64,000 bases of DNA from positions 20,776,222 to 20,840,221 of the forward strand of contig CM050654.1 in assembly GCA_027574665.1 (NCBI GenBank), in the 5' to 3' direction. The notes beneath the pieces are model-generated. The model worked only from the letters and a program-made list of their open reading frames with translations. It made no database searches and was not told the DNA's origin. How positions within the stretch are numbered: the stretch's first letter is position 1; each line of letters opens with the position of its first letter. The DNA comes from Rhynochetos jubatus (lineage: Eukaryota; Chordata; Aves; Eurypygiformes; Rhynochetidae). This document shows positions 49,371-59,845 of this stretch, piece by piece. The position numbers and the translations under genes are program-made.

Positions 49371-50893
49371 GTAAGCAATTTAAAGGAAATGCCGGACTGT
49401 CAAAACCTGTTTCTTTGGGCTGGTTTACAGGAGATTCTGTACCTGTTATTTTTTTATGTGCTTGTCCAAAGATCCCAGCAATGTCTTCTCTCTTTACATT
49501 AAAGGTAAAGCGGGGCGTAGACCATATGGCCTCTCTGCACTGTGGTGCTGCCCTCCTCCTCCTCCTTCTCCCCCCAGTTTCCCCTTTGCTGCCAAGAAAG
49601 AGGAGGAATCTAGAAAACAGGGTAGCCTCTTCATTCCCCCCATCAGTGATACATGTCCCATCGACAGGGAGACTGCTGCCTCAGGTCTCTTCTTGGTGTC
49701 ATGTTTGCCAGCCTGTGTTTAGTAACAAGTGTCACTGTCTGCTCCTCTGCTGTGAACTGGAACACATTTCTGTTAGCCTTCACGGCCAACTGAGAGCAGC
49801 TTTGCTTTGATTTAATTCACCCTTTTTAGTATGACCGTGCTCAAAATGAGGGATGTGCATCCAAACTTCAGCTACTGCACAATTGCCACTGGGCATATAT
49901 TCAAGTGATTTGGCACAGCATCTGGTTGGGAATCAATTCCCATTGGTTCGTTCTGTCCAGTGCATGCATTCCTTTTGATTGAAATGCCAGGCGTTCGTTA
50001 GCATTACTGATACTGGTGACAGTCATCCTCACAGCCCTTCTCTGTGCTTTCAGATTGCGTATTCATTGAGTGTTAATGGAAATAAGGGATGCAAAATATT
50101 AGAGAAGGCAGTTTGTTACGGATTTCACATACTTGCCTTATTCATTAACAAATAACCTGTTCATTTGCAAATATACAAATTCATCATATTTGTGACTGAC
50201 ATTTTGTATGCCTCAATTTTTCCTAGAATGATAATGCTTAAATTTTAAGATGTCAAAATTATGTTTTTATTTAACTGCATAGACTACTCACAAATCTTGT
50301 AGCTTTCATATCGGAATGGTATCCTTCAGAGCTAAAAGTATGGCATATATAATAAGCCTCTTTAATTTGTAAAACCTTGAAATTTAAATCAAGTGTTAAG
50401 TAGGCTGTCATTTGCACCTGTGCAATTGAATTTGAAGTTGAGGGGTTTCCTGAGCTGGACTAGGTTGTAAATATGTTGGTTTCATTGGGCTGTAAATACA
50501 TTTGCTTCTAATCATTGTTTGCCATGCAGCACGACCGCAGTGGGTGTGAAAATGGAGGAGTGGTATCTTCCAGGTTGTTGCTACTCAGGCAGGAGTTAGG
50601 AAAGAGCAACAAGACTCTGAAGATGCCTTTGCTGACCTGTATTAAGAGCTGACCCCGCTCTTAATGCAGAAAATGCCATGTTAAGTATTTTAAATACAAT
50701 AACGTGTGTCTGTTTCTTGCTGTGAGGTAGAACAATGAGAGGTTTTTCCCCTGCTTGTAAACTGTGGATCTGTAATTCCTACAACCGAGCTTTGCAATCT
50801 GATCAGTTTTTAGGTAAACCTGCTGGACTTGAGAACTTTCCTGGATCTACTCGAGCTGTAACCTATGTGACACAGCACCACTTGTGTCTCCAG

Positions 50894-50948
50894 GGGGAAA
50901 AGTACAGAGGACTGCTGCTGGAAATCAGCAAAGATATACCTGGAGAAG
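50894..50948 (+). other. Small exon-like block, unrecognised
   Basis: GTGTCTCCAG precedes 55 bases that read GEKYRGLLLEISKDIPGE and end at AAG with GTAATA. A second frame is also open. It could be the next exon after 49271-49370, whose phase-1 end joins openly to the second frame. No homology is recognised. Confidence 0.2.
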
Positions 50949-53900
50949 GTAATAGAAAAAGTGATGTGAGCACATTTAAGAAATGTGATTTATGTGAACG
51001 GTCCAACTAAATAAGGTTTTATTGCTAGGCATAGGTTTTCTAGTGATATTTCAAGAAAATATCAAAGATCACAGAAATGGCAGGAGCTTGTCAAATTCCA
51101 AAAATGTTCCCAAGTTAATTGCAAGCCCCTTTGCCTTCTTATTTCTGCAAAATGTGACGTATTTAAACATTGCCAAAGAATACGCTTCTTAAATGTCAGT
51201 ATGTTTTTAGGAAACATAAAGGCTCCAGGATCTATGTTGAAAACCCAGATTCCCCAGATGGGTGCCACAGAAAATCTTTCTCCAAAGAAGCTTCAGAAAT
51301 TTCAGTCTAATATGTACTATTAATGCAACTCTGTGACAGCTCTTGAGAGGGCTGTCATTATCGGGCTTGTTTGGACTTCCACAGGCTGAAAACTCAGCCT
51401 TCAGCCTTGCTTGCTCTAATGTACTTTAGGTCAGCAGCTGTAAGAGGAGCCAGCACCTACCCTACAGTGTACCCTGTTCTTCCCAAATAATTCTGCGATT
51501 CCCAACTAATGCCTGTGTGTGAAAAGGGAGAAAAGCTCCTGCTTGCTTTGCTGGAGGTTTGGGAAACACTAACTGTTACCATTCTGCTGAGCAGCTGGTG
51601 ACAGCAGTGCTGAAATGCCAAGGGGGTAGACAGTGGGGGGCTACGGCATACCTGTTTACATGGCCTCGTCTCTTTTGTGCTGGATTCCTCTGTAGCACAT
51701 CCTGCCCATTTGTCAGCAAGAAATAAGATAGAGTGACCAAGAGAAAGTTACTTCAAGGGAAGGATTAATTTCATCCCACGTAAGAAAGATGGCTATTGAC
51801 ACTGCACGAGGGGAACACTTATCATGCTGATGGATTTAATGTACCTCATAGTGTCAGGCACCAAAGGTTCAGTTTCAACGTTGCATCCTTTGCAACTCTT
51901 GCAAGGTCCGAAGCCCGGTTAAACTGCAGCACATTTTGAAGTTGGAGCCTTGCTTCACGAAACGGCATAGGTAGATTGAATCCTACCCAGTCTGTGTAAG
52001 GTTCTAATCCTCAGTCATTCTGTAGTAACTCTGACGAGATGCAGAATAGAGTAAGGTTCCAAAGCCTTACACTTGCTATGTATCAATAGCTGTTAATCGT
52101 GGAGAGAATAATGATTTCTTCATTTGTGCTAAATGGACCTTTAACATATAGATACTAAATGTCCCAGAAGATAAACGATTTTCTTTGTGTCCCGCATCCC
52201 TGAAAGGGAAAATGCAAACATTTTCAGAAGCTTTTATGGGAGAAAAACTGTTGTGGGTTTCTTTTCTAATTGCCAGGAGCAGCGTAACTGCACAACCCTG
52301 CCGATGGGTTAGGCTGAGAACAAGATTAGATGATGTACTGGATGCCTTCAGACGGGTGAAGTAGCAGTTGCTGGGAGTGTGGTGTGACAGTCTCCAGGAG
52401 CAGTACTGCAGCCATGGCATGGCAGGCTTACAGTGTGAAGGCTGTGTTCCAGCCTCCAGTCGCTGCTCTTTTCTCCAGCAGTGTACTGCCTAGCCCAGGT
52501 TATCTAAAGTTAAACAGCTGAAAAGTATAAATAAAAGGAGTTCAAAATGCGCATCAGGAAAAAGACATGCTTCCCATCATATTAGACTGCAAGATTCTGT
52601 TCTGAGTTAGGAAGTGAGCATGCCAGCTATGCCTCTCTTTAAGCTGGTGGTGTTGTAAAGGACAGAGTAATTATAAAACTATGGTTGACAGTTCTGAGGT
52701 GATGAAGACACAGATATACACCAGGCAGATTGCACTGTCCCCCTTGGTGCCATGGAAAATCAAAGCCTTATGACACTGGTCCTTACTGGTTTAAAATCCT
52801 CTGAAAATCCTGTGTATGAAGATAGTATCTTGAATATCTCATAGGTGAATTTTTACTTTATCCTGAGTTATAAATCATTAGTAGTTTTGTAATCAGTTCT
52901 ATCCCAGGGATTATTCATGCCACAACTTGGAAGACCGAGTTTGATCTGTTGATCAATGAAAAGAATAAGACAAATCAAGTTGTTGCTTAAAATTAAGTTA
53001 ATGATTGTCCCACCAGAGTTAATATCTCATTTAGATTAAAGGTTTAAAAGTTACTTTCTGCAAAGTAATGAATTTTAAATATTTCATTACTTTGCTTTCT
53101 TACTGATCAATTTCAAAAAAACAACAGTCCCTGGTGAATAAAAGAAATAAATTACTGCACGTTTCAAGTGGAGTTCATGTTAGTAAATCAGTCATTAGTC
53201 CAATTAAATAATGTTTGTCTTCAGAGATGAATTGTTTCCCGTATCCTGGAAGAGCTAGAATATCTCCAGGATCACAGAGATTTCAAACAGCAATTGCAAA
53301 ACACATTACTGAGACACACAATATTTGCATAGTGTGTATGTAGAATGAAAGCTTTGTGTTATTTTTCTTTATGAGGCTGTTGTCAGCAAATTGCTGGATT
53401 AGCCAGAAGACTTGTTGAGATCAGAGAACAAGCCGGCATAAAAAGGTCATGCATAATACTAAAGATACTCAGAACTGTGGGCTTAAAAAAACAGCATTAT
53501 CCATTTGAAAATAGCAATAGGAGCCATGGGAAAATAGTGTCCCGCAGTCAGTCTGAACATACTGACGTCAGTGGGAGTGGGACATGCAAAGTAAAGGCCA
53601 GAACTGAGTGTATATGCTATATTTTGACAGTCTTACTGAAGTAAAAGTGCAGTATTCCCTTTAGGATTTGTACTTACTTTTTTTTTTCCTTAACAAACAT
53701 AACAAAATAATGAAATACATGGACTATATTTTGCTTTCTATGTATGTGAGGTCACTTATTTAATTTTCTCTGTACTAATGTATTTTCTAGGTCTTACTAG
53801 TTAAACCTTAGGATACCATGGTTACGAGGGACATATGGGAAAAAGAGAGGGAAAGAATTTATTGGTTAAGAAAGTCTTATATTTTCAGGTCACAACAAAC

Positions 53901-54106
53901 TCCAGTAAAGGGAAGGTTTGGAAAGAAGAGCAGATTTAGAGTCAGAAGAAATATCCAAACTAACACTCAAAATATATAGGAAAAGCAGATTTGAACCAGT
54001 TGTTACCATGGCAGGTATGGATGCACAACTTATCAAGCTGGTATTTCTGTGGCATATATTGAAATTTCCACATCTTCACAAATATTTTCCCTTTTTTTTT
54101 CTTTAG
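50949..54106. other. Intron-like, no gene seen
   Basis: This contains the 13-base inverted repeat. The open frames are short and unsupported. Confidence 0.55.
53060..53095. repeat. Perfect 13-base inverted repeat (GCAAAGTAATGAA)
   Basis: The arms are 53060-53072 and 53083-53095, with a 10-base AT-rich loop. Confidence 0.9.
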
Positions 54107-54288
54107 GCAGATGGATTTCTGCAAAAGCTTATTAATTTTGATAAGGTATACATTTCTGCAGTTATTGTTAAAACTGTAAAAGGATATTATCTCTGTGACC
54201 CAGAGTTCAACTCAAAATTTGTACAAGCAAAATTTCCGTGGCTGCTGCACACAGCGCTTGGGTTGTTAACATCATTAAAGTCCAAGAG
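54107..54288 (+). pseudogene. DNAH11: DNAH11-like dynein exon after the microtubule-binding domain, frameshifted
   Basis: The block follows TTTTTTTTCTTTAG and ends at GAG with GTAGGA. It reads ADGFLQKLINFDK, then a diverged stretch, then YYLCDPEFNSKFVQAK. The DNAH11 exon I remember runs VDDFLQALINYDK...YLKDPEFNPNLIRTK...AAAGLCAWVINIIKFYE, 61 codons, phase 0 to 0. After QAK the frame breaks near 54230-54238. Reading then continues in another frame as SVAAA, then HSAWVVNIIKVQE, up to the donor. So there is a net two-base gain plus one lost codon, giving 182 instead of 183 bases. The FLQ.LIN.DK block fits DNAH11 best among the outer-arm chains. The frameshift is directly visible. A sequencing error is the only way to rescue the exon. 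Confidence 0.8.
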
Positions 54289-54514
54289 GTAGGAGTTAAA
54301 CTGGTATAAATTTCTTCAGCTCGAAATTTTAAAATTTTGCTTCTTTCAGCTCTTCCTTTGTTAACGCAGAGAACTCACTCCATGCTTGTAGCTACCGAAG
54401 GTACTAGAGAAAAAATGTTTTGAATGGCATAAATTATTTTATACTGTGTTGTGTGTCCCAGAAATACTTCATTTGGAGGGTTCTGACCTTCCAAAAATAG
54501 CTCTGCAGAATAGG

Positions 54515-54660
54515 CTCTGCGTGGGGACCCAGAAGATCTGAATTTAATTCTGGTTCTCTCACTGATCTGCAGTGTGACCTTGGGCAATCTGTGTGCCATT
54601 TTCCTGCTTGCTAAAATGAAAATAATAATACTTATGGCCTTTGCAAAGCACTTTCACAGC
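54515..54660 (+). mobile_element. MIR-type SINE relic
   Basis: The stretch GATCTGAATTTAATTCTGG, then TGCAGTGTGACCTTGGGCAA, CATTTTCCTGCTTGCTAAAA and TGAAAATAATAATACTTATG follows the MIR core and tail (GTGTGACCTTGGGCAAGTCA ... TAAAATGGGGATAATAATA). It lies about 230 bases downstream of the frameshifted dynein exon, within what would have been the next intron. Confidence 0.85.
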
Positions 54661-57600
54661 AGAGCATATGAATCGATAACATCTTCTCCTTAAGTATGTG
54701 AAATAGCAGAGGAAACTCTTCCCACTTGCATTAGTGCACTTTTAGCATTTAGAAATGTGACATTATAAAGATTATTGCATGGGAGGGGGAAGCTCAGAAG
54801 TGTTCCCCTAATCAATAAGTTGCCAGCTGGAACGCAAAGGAAAACAGCACTGGGGTAATGTACCATTTAGTGCAACAAAGAAAGAATAAAATATATGTTT
54901 TCAACAGGAGTATGGCGGTGACCAGTGCAGTCACACTGTATCATATTGCTGCCTTGCTCGCTTGTGCTGCAGCAGAATAGTACAAAACATATAAACAGTT
55001 TGAAATCCCTACCTTACTTTTCAAGACTTTCAGTTTTCCTGGAGAGACCTGTCCGTTCAGATGGTAGAGGAAAGCTACAGTGTAGGGCTTTGGCCACGTG
55101 TGCGTGCCTTGTTCTGCGTGTGGGGACTTCCTTCCCCTCGGGGTTTTGCTCTAGCCTCCCCCAGGAGGTGACCAGCACAAGCCATCCTGGCACAGCACGG
55201 TTCACAAGGGATGGCAGCAGGCACAGTTTTTCACCTGTGCTCATAGGCGTGATGACCTTCTGCAGAGCCTGTAAGTGGCCCATGCCGACAGACGAGTTGT
55301 GCTTGAGTAGTGTACGCTGCTTGCATACTGCCCCTTAGGATTTTATAACGGCACTTTATAACTGGAACTGCACAGGTCCTGTGCCATATACTGTGCAGAC
55401 TAGAGGAGCCCTAGCAGTAATTAAAGTATTTTAAACCATCTGCTTAATAGCTTTAAAAATACACTCATGGGCTTGCACTGTTTGAACGATCTTCAGGAAT
55501 CTATTAGGTTAGAGCAATTTCCTCTCGGCAATGTTTAACTAATTAGCAATGTTTGTTCTGTGAATTACAGCTGGTCTTTATACTGTTTGTTGGTCTTACC
55601 TGTAGCAGAGCTCTCCTTACTGCTACTGAGCCTGCACGTTCCTCCTGTTGTTGCTCTTCCCTCCACTTTCTCATTGCTGCCTGCCCAGCTCTCGTTGGAG
55701 ACTTTGGGAATGATGCCTGAGGGAAGGAAACGGGCAGTGAAATCCAGCCCTCTTCCTTCCCAGCCACGCTTGGACCTTTGGCCCTGGGTGAGGAGGACAG
55801 TTTGTGCCAGTTAGTGCCCGCGTGCTCTGGCTCCATGCCCAACACCGATCCCTTGTCAGCCGAAGGACCAAAGTCTCTTCTGCCGGGGAGAACGGTGAGC
55901 TGCTGTCCGGTGAATCTGGCTGGAGCAGTGTAGCGGGTTTGCACCTCCAGCTGCCTCTTACAGCTTCTTGGCCGGGAGTGTCTGCTCGCCCCTGGCTGGG
56001 GCCCACTAGCTGAGCGCGAGCACTCCCACGTGCCTCCTTGGTGGTGGCATTAGGTAATGTGGCTGTGTTGCGAGGTGGCCCTTCCCAGGCCAACAGAAGC
56101 AGCTTCCAGGCCCAGGTGCCTCCGGAGCCATTCAGAGGGCAATGGGCGAGTGGGGCCATGTCCATCAGGAGTCATCTGACATGGCCACCTCGTGCACCTT
56201 CCCCGTAGGGCTGCTGCGGAGGCAGAGGGCACGGCGTGGCAGCCGCCCACTCCAGCGCCTCCGAAATGGGGAGGCTGCAGCAGCCTGCGGCTCTGTGCAC
56301 GCTGCGTGCAGGGCTCAGTCTCCTTCCTCTATGCCAGGAAAAAGGCACTGGAAACACAGGAGAGAGCGACTACTCAAGGTGCAGATAAGCGTTGTAGACT
56401 AGTGGGCTTGCTTTGGTTTTCACTGAGCATGAACTAAAGTCAGTCCTTTAATAGACGTTGGAGTCAGCCCATCATGAAGATTGCTTGGATATTCCATCCC
56501 TGCCACGTGGGCAAGAGTCAGTGGGTAGTTTGTACTGAGATCAAGCCCCACCCTTTCTATTCAGAAATCCCCCTTACTGTTTAATTAAACTGCCTGCACA
56601 TCTCCCAAAAAACACCGTGTAAGTATCTAACAATCTGGATTACAAGTACTGGGATAGCGTGAGGTAATACTATTAGATTATCACAGCATAAACGAAAATA
56701 AGATTGTAATGTTTATCCATTTTCCTTGATATATGTGCAAAAAAGAGAGTTGGCTGTTGGGTGTGGTACAATGTTTATGATTAAATGCCTTATTCATACT
56801 TGTATGTCAATCTATTAGTGTGCTGTTAATTCAAATGTTACTATGATGTATTTTATCGCCATTAGCACATTTATCACAGGTAGATGTGAAACTTAGACAA
56901 AGGTGTACATTCTCATTAATGATGAGCAGCCTATTCATCTTACTAGAGTGTAATTAATGTTAGTTACAATACTTAATTTTTCACTGTTTGTCATGGTGCA
57001 TATTTAGCATTTCTTCTGTCCTTTATCAATCTGCTCTCCTATCATATGAGCACATCAGAAAGATATATGTAAGTATCTGGCCTGCTTTGATGCCTAATTT
57101 TTATACTTTTTCAAGAACTGGAACATTTGTATTCTTATACTGGAGCCAGCACAGTCAGTTAGAAAACAGACTATAGTGTTGTCCACTGCTCTGTGTTCTG
57201 GGCCAGCTTTATTTGCATTAATAACATTAATAACCACCAGGTCATGAAGTAAGGCAGGGCACACAAGGAAGACACTTGCTGTGGTATTTCGCTGTGCTTG
57301 TGTGAGCTTTTAATGGTCCCAATTGTTCTCCTCAAGTTTCAGTTACTGTGTTTTGGTACTATTAAGAATGTTACTGCTAGAAAACCTGTTGTTTGAGTAA
57401 TACAGCTCCGAAAACAATACAAGCTATGGTGTATCTGCAAAGCGTACATTATTAGGTAAACATGTGTTACAACAGCTTGTTGTTATACTTTGCTGGGCGC
57501 TGCTTTGTCAATAATGTCGTCAGCAGCCACAGGGCCAAACTGCAGCCGCTTGTTCCGTGGTGCAAGGGTGGAAGAAGTTATGGCTAATGTGTCGCACAGC

Positions 57601-59679
57601 AGGTGGGAAGCAAGCTGTGCAGAGGTGGGTAAAAGGGAGTGAGCACTGAATACATCCTTGGATTTGCTCCCCAGCACGCCAATAAATCCAGCTGTGCTGG
57701 AATCCTAGGATAAATCCGTACTTCAGTGTTGGTACCAGGAACACCACAATTGCCTTAGCTGCACCCTGGACATCAAAGCAATTTTATTTCTTGATCATCC
57801 AAAATTCACATTCAGCTGGACTGAAAGAGAACTGATCCTTCCATTAATACTTGCTCAATAAAACTTCTTGGGAAAAACATTGGAGCTGGATCAACCAGAT
57901 GCTTCAGCTCTAAGGTGCTGTGGATGCAGAATGGATTAGGGGTCTACTGCCTCTAAATTTTAAAGAACCCTCTCTGAGGGAAAGCACACCAGTTTCTATG
58001 CATCAGCCTCTTAACTGGCAGACTTTACATTTTTAAGGTACTCAATAATAATCAAGGTTAAAGGAATGAGCTGTTAGTATCCATGATATGACCTCTTTTG
58101 TAAGCACCGTGAATTCTACCACAGCCTACTGTTCATGCCAGACATGAAGCTGATCGCATCTCCACCATAAAAAAAAGGGTCTTCAACTTTCATTCAGGCC
58201 AACAAGGGCTTTCCATTGCTGCAAAACAAGCTGAAAAGCCTTAAAATAGTTTATCTGTATGCCTTGGATTAATCATAATTTCCTTTTGACCCACCACAAG
58301 TGAAGTAATGGCAACCAAACACAGGGATTTAGCATATTTCAGTATGAAAATCCAATTTGGACACAATAGCAAGTAAGTGTAATTCTAGATTAGTAGCAAA
58401 ATAAAAATACCAAGTTAGCTTTAGGCATTTTAAACAAAATGACAGTGGAAGGTGCTCCATGGTGATTGACATACAATAATAGCCTGTAAAGTGAACAGAA
58501 TTGAGTAATTTTTTTCCCGTGGTACCAAAGCAATGCTCCACAACCATGAGTTTGATTTCTATGACTGCACTGAGGTCTTTTTATTAAAAAAGAAATTCCT
58601 TCCTTTGATTTTGCTATGGCAAAAAGACCAACAAATTTTCCATAATATAGCAAAATTCCTGAAAAAACAGCCTCTGGCATTCTCTTTTCCTCCCACCCAT
58701 CCCTCAGACCTGAGTCATTTGAACAGCGGGAATTCCAAAACAAAAATATTACAAAACATTGTCCTTGAGCTTATGTCTATTTTAATTGACAGAGAATAAA
58801 TACAGAGAAACGACAAAGTTGCCTTTAACCTTTGTGGCATCACAAAGCTAGTTATAAAAACAAGCGCTAAAACACACCAAAAAGGTGAGCATTTCACTCC
58901 ATTTTGATCTGACCATTTTGCTTTCAAAAGGAATTTATAAAAACACCCAGGAACAATGAACATTTGAACTCAAAATGATCCAGGTTTATTTTTACTCCAA
59001 AAGAAGAAGTCTCAATAGAGATATTGATTTTCTAGCATTCATCCAATATTGCACAGAAAATGGACCTGACCTTGCAATCCCAAGCCGGAGACAAGGAAGC
59101 AGTCATTACAGTCGTGGGTTCCCATTGATTTTAGTGGGATTACTTGCGTAAGCAAGGGTTTTCAGGATATGACCTGGTGTCCCATTAGGTGTAAACCCAA
59201 GAGTACATGGATGTCGGTTCCACTCAGTTCAGAAGGGGGCAGTTTATCTTCCTGTTATGTGTTCATCCTATGGTTTTATTCCTGTGTATTTATTCCACAG
59301 GTTTTTTTGTTTTCTGGCCAACAGAGCCTCATCGTTATGTGAAGAGTACCAGCCCTCCTTCCGCCTTGAGCAGGTTTTTTACTGTGACTTCAAATGTCAT
59401 TCTAAGCTCAGAGTTAATCCCTGCTCTTACAGCCACTTCTTCCTTTGGTTTTGTTTTCTATGAAGAAAAAAAAAACAAAAACAAAAACAAAAAATCTTTG
59501 GGCTAGGCACTATCTCTTGCTGTATTTTTTAATTAATTAATACATTTTTGAAGTCTCTCGGGTGAAGTGAGAATGAGACCTTACCGTACTTTGCGAAGTA
59601 AACACAGAGTAGTAGACAGAAAGCTAAAGCCTTTGAGCCCTTTCCCAAACGGAATGAGTTTCTCCTTAAACCTAGAAAG
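54661..59679. other. No confident gene; GC-rich stretch and possible conserved elements
   Basis: The stretch 55580-56400 is GC-richer, with overlapping open frames on both strands that look compositional. The frame at 57483-57677 (minus) ends AADDIIDKAAPSKV, looks protein-like and is unrecognised. The dynein exons expected after 54288 (CC2 end, AAA5) are not visible. Confidence 0.45.
59465..59494. repeat. (AAAAAC)n microsatellite
   Basis: Repeated A5-C units in a purely A/C tract. Confidence 0.9.
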
Positions 59680-59845
59680 GTTGCTTGTGCCCCACGGCTC
59701 CTATAGCAGTGCTACTCCAGAACCTCACTGCTCGGATGGATAGAAACCTCCTAATTGTTACTCTAAATATATTCACAGCCATTTCATACGTTTGTTCTGG
59801 TGACAACCTTGTCCTTTATCTCAAATTGTTCTTTTCCTTCTGCAG
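59680..59845 (-). mobile_element. Ancient CR1-like 3' region (minus strand)
   Basis: The plus strand reads CTCCAGAACCTCACTGCTC, ATGGATAGAAACCTCC, TTCATACGTTTGTTCTGGTG and TTGTCCTTTATCTCAAATTG. This is the antisense of a CR1/L3-type 3' region shared by birds, turtles and crocodilians. It is diverged and has no tail repeat, so it is an old copy. Confidence 0.7.

Noticed and set aside
49271-49810. 179-codon open frame as a complete protein
   Set aside because: Past the donor at 49371 the frame turns into Leu/Pro low complexity, and a second frame is also open. Only the first 100 bases are kept as a possible exon.
55543-56437. Overlapping open frames on both strands in a GC-rich stretch
   Set aside because: Several frames are open at once, as expected from composition. 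No recognised motif, and splice signals do not favour any of them.
57483-57677. Minus-strand frame ending AADDIIDKAAPSKV as a processed pseudogene
   Set aside because: It looks protein-like but I could not place it in a family, and there is no poly(A) tail or target duplication.
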